From Pedobacter miscanthi (GTDB lineage: Bacteria; Bacteroidota; Bacteroidia; Sphingobacteriales; Sphingobacteriaceae), in NCBI RefSeq assembly GCF_003315595.1, contig NZ_QNQU01000009.1, positions 164,267-228,266 on the forward strand: a stretch of DNA of 64,000 nt, read 5' to 3'. A program made the position numbers and the translations under genes. Shown here one piece after another: positions 1 through 7,996 of this stretch. Below the pieces are notes generated by a model. That model made no database searches. It was not told where the DNA came from and worked only from the letters and a program-made list of their open reading frames with translations. Position 1 is the first letter of the stretch. Every line of letters starts with the position of its first letter.

Positions 1-402
1 TACAATCTGCGTTACCCCCTGGTAGTGCCCTTTTCTAAATTCGCCTTCCAGTAAAAATTCGGCATTGCCTAAATCAATATGCCATGCTTCATCGGCCCCA
101 CCCGGGTACATCTCTTCTACATTGGGCATAAATACACCATTACAGCCGGCATCGGCTAGCATGGCAAGGTCGTGCTCAATCGGACGTGGATATTTCTCTA
201 AATCTTTAGGATCGGTAAATTGGGTTGGATTTACAAAAATGCTGCAAATAATGATATCGGCATTTTGCTGGGCCAGTTTTATCAATGATATATGTCCGCT
301 GTGCAAAGCGCCCATTGTAGGCACTAATGCTACTTTTTTTGCTGATGCTTTTAAAGGTTGTAAAAAAGCATGAAGCGATGCTTTGGTTTTAAATATTTCC
401 AA
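1..402 (-). CDS. panC: Pantoate--beta-alanine ligase, N-terminal part (cut by window edge)
   Basis: PanC joins pantoate and beta-alanine with ATP to make pantothenate, the coenzyme A precursor, in the cytoplasm. The reverse strand reads 134 codons open to the window edge. It carries the family's ATP-binding HIGH-like motif (VPTMGALHSGHISLI) and the SIFVNPTQF motif. No ATG lies at the family's N-terminus. I chose the TTG at 402 (LEIFKTKASLHAF); a second in-frame TTG at 411 is possible, and a TAA closes the frame at 418-420. The C-terminal half lies outside the window. The gene is divergent from the glycogen-synthase-like gene, across about 140 bp. Confidence 0.93.
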   Translation of the reverse strand, partial: MEIFKTKASLHAFLQPLKASAKKVALVPTMGALHSGHISLIKLAQQNADIIICSIFVNPTQFTDPKDLEKYPRPIEHDLAMLADAGCNGVFMPNVEEMYPGGADEAWHIDLGNAEFLLEGEFRKGHYQGVTQIV

Positions 403-473
403 TTCGCACAATTTAAATTAAAGCCGTAAAGGTGTAAATTAATCTAAACGAAAGCAAACAATACTTGTCAATC

Positions 474-504
474 TTGATAAATAGTATTATTATGCTTATC
501 TTTG
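474..504 (+). promoter_or_regulatory. Bacteroidota-type promoter for the glycogen-synthase-like gene
   Basis: TTG at 474-476 and TATCTTTG at 497-504 are separated by 20 bp. This matches the Bacteroidota primary sigma consensus (TTG/TTTG, then TAnnTTTG). The start codon of the downstream gene is about 40 bp away. The match is by eye only. Confidence 0.5.
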
Positions 505-545
505 CCGCTCATTATCTTTTATTTAACTTAATATTTTCTTAAAAT

Positions 546-1376
546 ATGGAGATGGCAAAAACGAAGCTGCTGATTGTTACACACGAGATGTCGCCTTTCC
601 TCGAGCTTACTAAAATTTCTGAAATTACGCGCCAATTGCCACAGGCTATGCAGGAAAAGGGATTTGAAATCCGCATCCTGATGCCAAAATTCGGTAACAT
701 CAACGAAAGAAGAAATCGTTTACACGAAGTAATCCGCTTATCGGGAATGAACATCATTATTGATGACAATGATAACCCTTTAATCATTAAAGTAGCCTCC
801 ATCCCAGCTGCACGCATGCAGGTTTATTTCTTAGACAATGAAGAATATTTCCAGCGCAAACAGGTATTCAGAGATGCAAGTGGAAAATTTTTCGACGATA
901 ACGACGAGCGTACTATTTTCTTCTGCAAAGGTGCGTTAGAAACCGTTAAAAAATTAGGTTGGGCACCCGACATCGTTCATTGCCATGGTTGGATGAGCTC
1001 ATTGGTTCCTGCTTATATCAAAACCACTTATAAAAACGATCCTACTTTCAAAAATTCTAAAGTAGTATATTCTGTTTATGAAGATGGTTTTACAGAAAAA
1101 TTAAATGCCAATTTCGCCAAAAAAGCTGTAATGGCCAACATGACGGAAGATGATACCAAAGCGTTTACACCTGCCGATATCGACAGTATGCACATTGGCG
1201 CTGTAACACACTCTGACGCAGTGGTTTTAGGAGACGAAAACCTGAGCAAAGATGTGTTAAAATTTGTTAAAGATTCCAATAAGCCAACATTAGCTTTTAA
1301 CTTAACCGAGAATTTTGAAAACTTCTATACTTTTTATGAGGAAATTTCAAATGACGAATTGGTTTCAGTAGCTTAA
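546..1376 (+). CDS. Glycogen/starch synthase N-terminal-domain protein (single GT5 domain)
   Basis: The 276-residue product matches only the N-terminal Rossmann domain of GT5 glycogen synthase: a THEMSPF start, LMPKFG, and DIVHCHGWMSSLVPAYI, the counterpart of the DIVHAHDW region of GlgA. Full GlgA is about 480 residues, so the C-terminal nucleotide-sugar domain is absent and the frame ends cleanly with no remnant downstream. The KxGGL substrate loop of GlgA is replaced by LTKIS. Synthase activity is therefore doubtful; a regulatory or sugar-binding role is only a guess. A second in-frame ATG at 552 is an equally good start. The DUF4270 gene follows 21 bp later and is probably cotranscribed. 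Confidence 0.82.
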   Translation: MEMAKTKLLIVTHEMSPFLELTKISEITRQLPQAMQEKGFEIRILMPKFGNINERRNRLHEVIRLSGMNIIIDDNDNPLIIKVASIPAARMQVYFLDNEEYFQRKQVFRDASGKFFDDNDERTIFFCKGALETVKKLGWAPDIVHCHGWMSSLVPAYIKTTYKNDPTFKNSKVVYSVYEDGFTEKLNANFAKKAVMANMTEDDTKAFTPADIDSMHIGAVTHSDAVVLGDENLSKDVLKFVKDSNKPTLAFNLTENFENFYTFYEEISNDELVSVA

Positions 1377-1397
1377 TTAGGTATTATTATTTAAAAT

Positions 1398-2816
1398 ATG
1401 AAATTTACAAAACAAGACTTATTAACCCTGTTGATAGGTCTTTTTCTTTTTGCATCGTGTAAAGACGAAAGTGCCGTTGGTTTAGATGTAGATCCGGCTT
1501 CTTCAATTACCGGTACGCTGGTGGTATCGCCTGTAAGTACCCAGCTGGTTAAGGAAACTGCTGCAAATACTTTTGCGCAAAGCCGCTACCCGCTAGGCTA
1601 TATGGTTGATCCTATTTTCGGTAAAACGGAAGCTGCAATAGCCATGACGGTTTATCCGGTAAGTACAAGTTACGATTTCGGTACTGCACCGCAGCTTGAT
1701 TCGGCAGTTTTAGTATTAAAATTTGATGAAGCCAGTACCATAACCAAATTTTATGGTGATACGGTTAATTCTAAATACAGCATAGACGTTTTCCAGCTGG
1801 CCAATCCTGTTGCCAACTATAAAAGTTCGGATGTTCAGGCCATCAATAATACCCTGCTTGGAAATTTTACCGGCAAATTCGCACCAAACACCAAGAGAAA
1901 AATATTAGATGTTGTGGCTGGCAAAGCCGATACTTTAAAAGTTGTTCCGGCGCAGATCAGGATCCCGCTTGATAAAAACTTTATCCAGAATAACATTTTA
2001 AACCTCGGTACAGCAGGAACTTCGTCAAATACCAAGTTTGCAAATACTTTTAAAGGTTTATATGCAAAGGCAAATACCTCATCTGCAACAGGTACAGGAG
2101 GTATCGGATTCTTTAATTTTTCAGGTGCAGATTCATATTTACAGCTGGTTTGGAGAAAAACCAATTCATCAAACGGAACAGATACAACGACTGTAAATTT
2201 TCCAATTGGAATTTCTACCACCTCAGGGTATGCTGGTGTAGCTGCAAATATTAAACATGACTATGCTGGTACTCCTGTACAAACTCAAATTGATGCATCA
2301 ACCACTGCATATAATGTAACTTACCTGCAAGGTTTGGCAGGTGTTAAAACAAAAATTAGCTTCCCGGATTTGGGAGAATTTAATGGTAAATACGGAAAAT
2401 CAATCATTAACAAGGCCGAACTTGTTATTGAACTGGGTGGAGGTACTCCGGCATATCCTTTTACCCCGGCACAGCGACTTTCTTTGTACCGCTGGGACAT
2501 TGCACATCAACCAGCTAACATTCCCGATTACACTAATTTTGCGGTAAGCTCTTCGGGTATTTCTGCAGCGGGTGAGGCACTATTTGGCGGATATTTTGAT
2601 TCAACAAAAAACCGTTATATTTTTATCATCACCAATTATGTTCAAAGCTTGATTGATGGTACCATAAAAGACGAAGGCACTTTCTTAGCACCAACTTCTT
2701 ATAATCTTTTCCAAAATGTACCTACTGCAACTTCAGCAGAAAGGTCGGTGATTGGAACAGGCGATGCAGCCACAAACAAAATGAAACTGAATATCTATTA
2801 TACAAAGATTAATTAA
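1398..2816 (+). CDS. DUF4270 family outer-membrane-type lipoprotein
   Basis: The 472-residue product starts with a lipoprotein signal (hydrophobic LLIGLFLFASC, Cys about 21), followed by the DESAVGLDVDP segment typical of DUF4270. The rest is Ser/Thr/Gly-rich and beta-prone, with no membrane helix. DUF4270 proteins are known only from Bacteroidota and have no established biochemical role that I can name. It lies 21 bp after the glycogen-synthase-like gene in the same direction and ends just before a hairpin terminator. Length and architecture are normal for the family. Confidence 0.85.
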   Translation: MKFTKQDLLTLLIGLFLFASCKDESAVGLDVDPASSITGTLVVSPVSTQLVKETAANTFAQSRYPLGYMVDPIFGKTEAAIAMTVYPVSTSYDFGTAPQLDSAVLVLKFDEASTITKFYGDTVNSKYSIDVFQLANPVANYKSSDVQAINNTLLGNFTGKFAPNTKRKILDVVAGKADTLKVVPAQIRIPLDKNFIQNNILNLGTAGTSSNTKFANTFKGLYAKANTSSATGTGGIGFFNFSGADSYLQLVWRKTNSSNGTDTTTVNFPIGISTTSGYAGVAANIKHDYAGTPVQTQIDASTTAYNVTYLQGLAGVKTKISFPDLGEFNGKYGKSIINKAELVIELGGGTPAYPFTPAQRLSLYRWDIAHQPANIPDYTNFAVSSSGISAAGEALFGGYFDSTKNRYIFIITNYVQSLIDGTIKDEGTFLAPTSYNLFQNVPTATSAERSVIGTGDAATNKMKLNIYYTKIN

Positions 2817-2839
2817 TAGAAATTAGTATACATCTTTCG

Positions 2840-2877
2840 AAAACTCCTGTTCTGATAAAGAGCAGGAGTTTTTTTAT
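2840..2877 (+). terminator. Intrinsic terminator after DUF4270 gene
   Basis: Arms AACTCCTG (2842-2849) and CAGGAGTT (2863-2870) form a hairpin extended by A/T pairs and followed by a T run at 2869-2875. Confidence 0.85.
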
Positions 2878-2927
2878 TTCTGTTTTATTCATACTGACTA
2901 ATTTTTAGCCTGTTTGACTAACGCGAT

Positions 2928-2993
2928 CGTCATGCTGAATTTATTTCAGCATCTTTCATGCCAGATAGACCCTGAAATAAATTCAGGGTGACG
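2928..2993. repeat. REP-like element, class B (CCTGAAATAAATTCAGGGTGACG type)
   Basis: A compound element of two small palindromes: GCTGAATTTATTTCAGC near 2934-2950 and CCTGAAATAAATTCAGGG at 2970-2987, bordered by CGTCA and TGACG. A related copy is at 60553-60630, and the TTCAGGGTGACG end also appears inside the class A element at 14128-14270. The spacer 2881-3103 has no plausible gene. Confidence 0.65.
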
Positions 2994-3103
2994 ACCTTAA
3001 TGTACGGCATCTAATAAACGTTTTTCAGAACGCAAAGCATTTAAAACAAAAAGAGCCGCCTCTCATCAGGCAGCTCCATTAATATGATCTTGCAAAGATT
3101 AAT

Positions 3104-3541
3104 TTAGAAAGGCAGGTCGCCACTTTCATCTGACGGGCCAATGGTAAATTCATCTTCAATTTTCGATTCGGTATTTTGATGCGCTGGCGTAGTTGGACTT
3201 TGTTCAAAATCGCTCTTTCTGCCCAGCATCGTAAAATTTTCGGCAACAATCTCTGTTACATATTTTTTAACCTTTTCCTTATCTTCAAAGGACCTTGTTC
3301 TTAGTTTGCCTTCAATATAAACCAGTTTGCCTTTCTGTAGATATTTGGAAGCTACCTCAGCCAGGCCGCGCCACAATACGATATTGTGCCACTCTGTTTG
3401 CTCTACTCTCTTGCCGTCTTTGTTGTACGTTTCCGAAGTAGCCAACGGAAAACTGGCAACTGTTACGCCACCGTCTAAATGCCGCACTTCAGGGTCTTTG
3501 CCTAAATGGCCTACTAAAATAACTTTGTTAATCCCAGACAT
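3104..3541 (-). CDS. ssb: Single-stranded DNA-binding protein
   Basis: This is the replication, repair and recombination protein that coats ssDNA. The 145-residue product opens with the SSB OB-fold signature MSGINKVILVGHLGKDPEV, keeps the TEWHNIVLW and YIEGKLRTRS segments, has a polar linker from about residue 108, and ends in the acidic tip DLPF that binds partner proteins. Length is typical. It lies 56 bp downstream of mutY on the same strand, so the two may be cotranscribed. Confidence 0.96.
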   Translation of the reverse strand: MSGINKVILVGHLGKDPEVRHLDGGVTVASFPLATSETYNKDGKRVEQTEWHNIVLWRGLAEVASKYLQKGKLVYIEGKLRTRSFEDKEKVKKYVTEIVAENFTMLGRKSDFEQSPTTPAHQNTESKIEDEFTIGPSDESGDLPF

Positions 3542-3597
3542 AAATATTTTTGGTTAGTTGTTTCGTTACGTATATATGCACCGCTATAGATGGTTAG

Positions 3598-4659
3598 TTA
3601 CTCCATCCTGTCTTTTAAAAAGTAATCCTGTACAAAATCGTGGATTACTTTTGGCTGCGGTAACTCATCTAACTTATCTAAAGAAACCCAATTAAGTTCC
3701 TTTTGTTTACTAAAGTTAAATATATAATTTTTTAATGCAAAAAATCGGACATGGATAATTTGGTGTGTTAAAATATGTTTTTTCGTGCTGATTAACTCAA
3801 AGTGCGCATCATTTCCATAAGTAATTTTCACCTGATCAATAAAAGATTTTGTATTTTCACCCTCATCCGTTAACGTTTCGAGGCTTGGAAAATCGTACAG
3901 GTGCTGCCATACATCGCCGGCCTGTCTTTCCCTAACCAATACCTGCCCATCTTCAAAACAGACAAAATAATTAATGTAACGATGCTTCTGTGTTGCCTTT
4001 TTAAGCTTTACCGGGAGCTCATTTACGACCTTATTGTTAAGGGCATAACAGGTTTGATTGAGCGGACAGATGCCACAATTTGGAGATTTAGGCTTACACT
4101 GCATGGCACCAAACTCCATAATGGCCTGGTTATAAAGCGCTGGATCTTCCTGATAAAGCAGCTCATTTGCCAACGTATAAAATTCTTTTTTCCCTGCCGG
4201 AGAATTAATCGCTGTGTTAATTCCATAGTACCTGGCAAGCACCCTGAATACATTTCCATCCACAACGGCACGAGCCTCACCCGACGAAAAAGAGGAGATT
4301 GCAGCGGCTGTATATTCGCCTATTCCTTTTAATTTTATCAGCTCATCATGCAGATTTGGGAAGATTCCATGGTAATCTTTTACCACAATTTGAGCAGTGG
4401 CATGCATATTCCTACCCCTCGAGTAGTAACCTAAGCCCTGCCAGAGTTTTAAAACTTTCGCTTCTGTGGCGCTGGCAAAATCACCAACTGTAGGAAAATT
4501 TTCCAAAAATTTATTGAAGTATGGCAGCCCCTGCTCTACTCTTGTTTGTTGTAAAATAACCTCTGATAACCAGATGGTATAAGCATCTTTGGTGTGCCTC
4601 CAGGGCAGATCCCTCTTGTTCTGCAGGTACCAATTGATGAGTTCTTTTTGAAATGTCAT
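3598..4659 (-). CDS. mutY: A/G-specific adenine DNA glycosylase
   Basis: MutY removes adenine mispaired with 8-oxoguanine. In the 353-residue product the first part holds PWRHTKDAYTIWLSEVILQQ with the catalytic Glu at about 33. The helix-hairpin-helix LKGIGEYTAAAIS is at about 109-121, followed by VVDGNVFRVL with the catalytic Asp. Four cysteines (CKPKSPNCGICPLNQTC) form the 4Fe-4S site. The C-terminal third is the NUDIX-like domain that recognises 8-oxoG. Every key residue I could check is present. It is divergent from the HU gene and upstream of ssb. Confidence 0.96.
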   Translation of the reverse strand: MTFQKELINWYLQNKRDLPWRHTKDAYTIWLSEVILQQTRVEQGLPYFNKFLENFPTVGDFASATEAKVLKLWQGLGYYSRGRNMHATAQIVVKDYHGIFPNLHDELIKLKGIGEYTAAAISSFSSGEARAVVDGNVFRVLARYYGINTAINSPAGKKEFYTLANELLYQEDPALYNQAIMEFGAMQCKPKSPNCGICPLNQTCYALNNKVVNELPVKLKKATQKHRYINYFVCFEDGQVLVRERQAGDVWQHLYDFPSLETLTDEGENTKSFIDQVKITYGNDAHFELISTKKHILTHQIIHVRFFALKNYIFNFSKQKELNWVSLDKLDELPQPKVIHDFVQDYFLKDRME

Positions 4660-4767
4660 TGCTGCAAATTACGGTGTATTTATTCGATTTAAAAAAAACT
4701 TGCAATTGGCTGATAAGTCTGGAGATAAAAAAATCATCTTTTATTTCCCTATCTCATTAAAAAGCAA

Positions 4768-4775
4768 TACTTTTG
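4768..4775 (+). promoter_or_regulatory. Probable -7 box of the HU operon promoter
   Basis: TACTTTTG fits the Bacteroidota TAnnTTTG consensus and lies 53 bp before the HU start. The -33 element is not clear, so confidence is limited. Confidence 0.4.
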
Positions 4776-4828
4776 CAACCCCAAAACAGTAGTAATATTA
4801 AAACACATAATATAATAATTAATAAAAT

Positions 4829-5131
4829 ATGACTAAGGCAGATATTATTTCAGAAATATCAACAAAAACCGGAATTGAGAAGGTTGATGTACAGGAAACA
4901 GTTGAGGCATTTTTCAAGGTTATCAAAACCAGCATGATTGGCGGTGAAAATGTATACGTTAGAGGCTTCGGAAGCTTTGTTGTTAAAAAGAGAGCGCAAA
5001 AAACTGCGAGAAATATCTCAAAAAATACTGCAATAATTATCCCGGAACATTTTGTTCCAAGCTTTAAACCAGCAAAAGTATTTGTTGACAAAGTAAAGAG
5101 CAACTCAAAAAAAATTAACGTAGAAGCCTAA
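4829..5131 (+). CDS. HU/IHF family DNA-binding protein
   Basis: A 100-residue histone-like protein that bends and compacts DNA as a dimer. It shows the family pattern MTKADIISEISTKTGIEK, the NVYVRGFGSFVVKKR turn leading to the DNA-binding arm, and a basic C-terminus (FKPAKVFVDKVK). The arm region SKNTAIIIPEHFVPSF replaces the usual NPxTG-type tip, so it is a divergent HU paralogue. It starts an apparent operon: the TPR gene begins 11 bp after its stop. Confidence 0.93.
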   Translation: MTKADIISEISTKTGIEKVDVQETVEAFFKVIKTSMIGGENVYVRGFGSFVVKKRAQKTARNISKNTAIIIPEHFVPSFKPAKVFVDKVKSNSKKINVEA

Positions 5132-5142
5132 GTCTTAAATAT

Positions 5143-6021
5143 ATGAATAGCAGCATCAGATCAAAACAAACCATACTTATTGGAGCGATTGTATTGCTTG
5201 TTGCATTTTTATTTACCAGAGACATTAAGGGTTTAGTAAAACCAACTGAAGAAAACGGCAAAATGCCTGCAAATGGTCAGATGGCCGGAGCAGCTGAAGC
5301 CTCTACTTCGTCGGCACTAAATATCGAAACTTCATCTACTGCTGCAAAAAATGTAATCAACAAAAACCTGGCTACAGATATTACAGCTTTAGAAAACACT
5401 TACAAAGGTGCAAACGGTGCAGAAAAGATCGAACTTGCAAAACAATTGGCCCAAAAATGGGATGATGTAGAGCAAATTACACCTTCTGCATTATATTTAG
5501 AAATTGTTGCACAGAGCGAGCCATCGGCAAAATCGTGGCTGGCTGCTGGTAACCAGTTTATAAAAGCTTTTGAAAGTACACAGGATAGCCTGGCACAACC
5601 TGCTTTATTGCAGAAAGCCAATATATCTTACAAGAATGCATTAGAGAAAGACTCTACAAACATTGAGGCTAAAACGGGCTTAGGTGTTACAATAGTAAAC
5701 GGTTTGGGCGCACCTATGCAAGGTATTGCAATGTTGCTCGAAGTGGTGGCTAAAGAACCTAAAAACTTAAAAGCCAATATGAATTTAGGATTGTTCTCTA
5801 TCAAATCAGGGCAGTTCGATAAAGCAATTCCCCGTTTTAAAACGGTTATTGCCGAGAAACCAACTCCTGAAGCTTATTTTTACCTGGGTACAGCTCTCGA
5901 AAATTTAGGCAGAAACAAAGAAGCAGTTGATGCTTATTTAGCAAGCAAAAAATTAGCGGCTAATCCAACCTTATCATCTTTTATTGATAAGAAGGTAGCT
6001 GAACTAAAGAATAAAAATTAA
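5143..6021 (+). CDS. Membrane-anchored tetratricopeptide repeat protein
   Basis: The 292-residue product has one N-terminal membrane segment (ILIGAIVLLVAFLF, about 11-24), then a low-complexity Ala/Ser/Thr linker to about residue 70. At least three TPR-like helical pairs follow from about residue 150 (SYKNALEKDSTNIEAKTGLG; ANMNLGLFSIKSGQFDKAI; AYFYLGTALENLGRNKEA). TPR domains bind other proteins; the partner is unknown. It sits between HU and the mS38-like mini-gene with gaps of 11 and 36 bp. Confidence 0.85.
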   Translation: MNSSIRSKQTILIGAIVLLVAFLFTRDIKGLVKPTEENGKMPANGQMAGAAEASTSSALNIETSSTAAKNVINKNLATDITALENTYKGANGAEKIELAKQLAQKWDDVEQITPSALYLEIVAQSEPSAKSWLAAGNQFIKAFESTQDSLAQPALLQKANISYKNALEKDSTNIEAKTGLGVTIVNGLGAPMQGIAMLLEVVAKEPKNLKANMNLGLFSIKSGQFDKAIPRFKTVIAEKPTPEAYFYLGTALENLGRNKEAVDAYLASKKLAANPTLSSFIDKKVAELKNKN

Positions 6022-6057
6022 TTAACAGATTAATAAAAACATTTAAAACTTAAAACT

Positions 6058-6147
6058 ATGCCAAGCGGTAAAAAAAGAAAAAGACATAAAATGGCTACCC
6101 ACAAACGTAAAAAACGTTTAAGAAAAAACAGACATAAGAAAAAATAG
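6058..6147 (+). CDS. 29-residue AURKAIP1/COX24 (mS38-like) ribosome-associated mini-protein
   Basis: ATG at 6058 gives 29 residues ending at TAG 6145-6147. About two thirds are Lys, Arg or His. The core KRHKMATHKRKKRLRKNR matches the C-terminal pattern of mitochondrial mS38/AURKAIP1 and yeast Cox24 (RRxKMxxHKxxKLxKR). As I recall, Bacteroidota carry stand-alone genes of this domain, and the mitochondrial homologue is a small-subunit ribosomal protein. Binding to the 30S subunit is inferred. It sits 36 bp after the TPR gene and is followed at once by a strong hairpin. It is easily missed because of its size. Confidence 0.75.
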   Translation: MPSGKKRKRHKMATHKRKKRLRKNRHKKK

Positions 6148-6170
6148 TTTCTTATCTTGATTAAGCCTAT

Positions 6171-6216
6171 TAAACCTCATAGTGAACACTATGAGGTTTA
6201 AACAATTTATACGATT
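6171..6216 (+). terminator. Terminator-like perfect hairpin after the HU-TPR-mini-gene operon
   Basis: Arms 6171-6184 and 6187-6200 pair over 14 bp around a 2-nt centre, with core ACCTCATAGTG. The T run comes late (about 6209-6216), so termination efficiency is uncertain. Confidence 0.6.
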
Positions 6217-6302
6217 TTTTTTATTGTATACATTCAGGCTGGATCAATGTTTTTTATTTACTATCCATTTGTTAATAGGCGAAAGCCTTAAATCTGTAGC
6301 TG

Positions 6303-7853
6303 TTGGTAAAAGAATTAATTATCAATTCGACTCCTGCCGGAGTTACCATAGCGTTGATTGAAGACAAACAACTTGTTGAGCTTCACAAAGAACAAATCAA
6401 TAATAACTACGCCGTAGGCGATATTTATTTAGGCCGCATTAAAAAAATTATGCCGGGTCTGAATGCTGCTTTCGTGGATGTTGGTTATGAAAAAGATGCT
6501 TTTCTGCATTATTTTGATTTGGGCCCTCAGGTGCAATCTTTAATTAAGCTAACTAAGATCAAGCGTAATGGCTCGGTTACAGGCACATTATTAGATAATT
6601 TAAAGCTCGAAGCCGACATTAACAAGGCAGGCAAAATTTCTGATGTGCTCAGTAAAAACATGCTCCTACCCGTACAAATTGCAAAAGAGCCAATTTCTAC
6701 GAAAGGACCACGTTTAAGTTCCGACATTTCGATTGCCGGCAGGTATGTGGTACTGGTGCCATTCTCCAATACCATATCTGTATCAAAAAAGATTAAAAGT
6801 AATACCGAGCGTAATCGTTTAAAAAAGATTATCGAAAGTATTAAGCCCCAAAATTTTGGGGTAATTATCAGAACCGTTTCTGAAGGCAGAGGAGTTGCCG
6901 AAATGCAGAAAGATCTTTTGGATCTGATTGCTAAATGGGAAAACTTCATTAAAAAAATACCTTCTACCGAACCTTCGAAAAGGGTTTGGGGCGAAATGGA
7001 CAGATCATCAACGTTAATACGTGATATTCTGAACCCTGATTTTACAAACGTTTACGTGAGTACACCAGAGTTGTACGATGATATCCGTTCTTATGTACAC
7101 GATATTTCTCCGGAAATGGAAAAAATCGTTAAACTGTATAAACAGAAAGAACCCATCTTCGATCACTTCGGAATAGAAAAGCAGATTAAAAATGCTTTCG
7201 GTAAAACAGTAAACTTACCCGGTGGCGCCTACTTGGTTGTAGAACACACCGAAGCACTGCACGTAATAGATGTGAACAGTGGAAACCGTACTGCCAGTAA
7301 AGAAAATCAGGAAGAAAACGCTTTACAGGTAAACAAAGAGGCGGCTAAAGAAATTGCCCGTCAACTGCGCTTGCGCGATATGGGCGGTATTGTGGTAATC
7401 GATTTTATCGATATGCACAAACCAACAAACCGTAAAATGCTATTCGATTATTTGCGTGAGCTGATGTTATTGGATAGGGCCAAACACACCATTCTGCCTC
7501 CGAGCAAATTTGGTTTGGTACAAATTACCCGGCAGCGTGTACGTCCGGAAATGAATATTGTTACGGTAGAAAAATGTCCGGCCTGCGATGGGACCGGAGA
7601 AATTAAAGCGAGTATCGTTTTAATGGATGATATTGAGAACAACCTTAATTATATTTTAAGAGAGCAGAATGAAAAAGGCGTTACCCTTTGCGTACACCCT
7701 TACATAGAAGCTTATATTACTAAAGGCATTTTCAATCTTCAACGCCGCTGGTTTTTTAAATACGGCCAGTGGATTAAAGTGAAGGCGCAATCATCCTATT
7801 ACTTAAACGAGTTTCATTTTATCTCTGCTAAAGACGAAGAGATTAAGCTGTAA
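6303..7853 (+). CDS. rng: Ribonuclease E/G
   Basis: An endoribonuclease for rRNA maturation and mRNA decay. The 516-residue product begins VKELIINSTPAGVTIALIED, followed by the S1-like RNA-binding region (GDIYLGRIKKIMPGLNAAFVDVG). The catalytic part contains LHVIDVNSGN and GGIVVIDFIDM, whose aspartates bind Mg2+. CPACDGTGEI supplies the Zn-link cysteines. It lacks the long C-terminal scaffold of E. coli RNase E and so resembles RNase G. The start is TTG at 6303; no in-frame ATG lies nearby and the homologous N-terminus begins exactly there. Confidence 0.95.
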   Translation: MVKELIINSTPAGVTIALIEDKQLVELHKEQINNNYAVGDIYLGRIKKIMPGLNAAFVDVGYEKDAFLHYFDLGPQVQSLIKLTKIKRNGSVTGTLLDNLKLEADINKAGKISDVLSKNMLLPVQIAKEPISTKGPRLSSDISIAGRYVVLVPFSNTISVSKKIKSNTERNRLKKIIESIKPQNFGVIIRTVSEGRGVAEMQKDLLDLIAKWENFIKKIPSTEPSKRVWGEMDRSSTLIRDILNPDFTNVYVSTPELYDDIRSYVHDISPEMEKIVKLYKQKEPIFDHFGIEKQIKNAFGKTVNLPGGAYLVVEHTEALHVIDVNSGNRTASKENQEENALQVNKEAAKEIARQLRLRDMGGIVVIDFIDMHKPTNRKMLFDYLRELMLLDRAKHTILPPSKFGLVQITRQRVRPEMNIVTVEKCPACDGTGEIKASIVLMDDIENNLNYILREQNEKGVTLCVHPYIEAYITKGIFNLQRRWFFKYGQWIKVKAQSSYYLNEFHFISAKDEEIKL

Positions 7854-7874
7854 TTCGAAACAGATTGATATTAG

Positions 7875-7904
7875 AAAGCCCCGATGTAAAATTGGGGCTT
7901 TTTT
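7875..7904 (+). terminator. Intrinsic terminator after rng
   Basis: AAAGCCCC (7875-7882) pairs with GGGGCTTT (7894-7901), followed by a T run. It separates rng from radA. Confidence 0.85.
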
Positions 7905-7920
7905 GGTTTAAGTATATTTC

Positions 7921-7953
7921 AAACCTCGCAGGTTTTCAAAACCTGCGAGGTTT
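7921..7953. repeat. 33-nt perfect palindrome (ACCTCGCAGGTTTT class)
   Basis: Two 16-nt arms are exactly complementary around a single central base. A copy with the same architecture and core (AGGTTTT/AAAACCT) is at 51821-51853, and a decayed version with the same CCTCGCAGG arm is at 63747-63781. It lies between the rng terminator and the radA start, which argues against the longer radA reading frame. Confidence 0.75.
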
Positions 7954-7996
7954 ATCAACAAGAAAGGTTAAATTCGTAATCTTAAATTTTAATCAA

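Noticed and set aside
65..373. Forward-strand ORF of 102 codons
   Set aside because: It lies opposite panC, whose reverse-strand frame carries clear family motifs; the forward frame resembles nothing.
1835..2221. Reverse-strand ORF of 128 codons
   Set aside because: A shadow of the DUF4270 gene; the forward frame has a lipobox and continuous family layout.
7865..7996. N-terminal extension of radA (44 codons)
   Set aside because: It covers the rng terminator and a palindrome, and RadA homology starts exactly at the TTG 7997.
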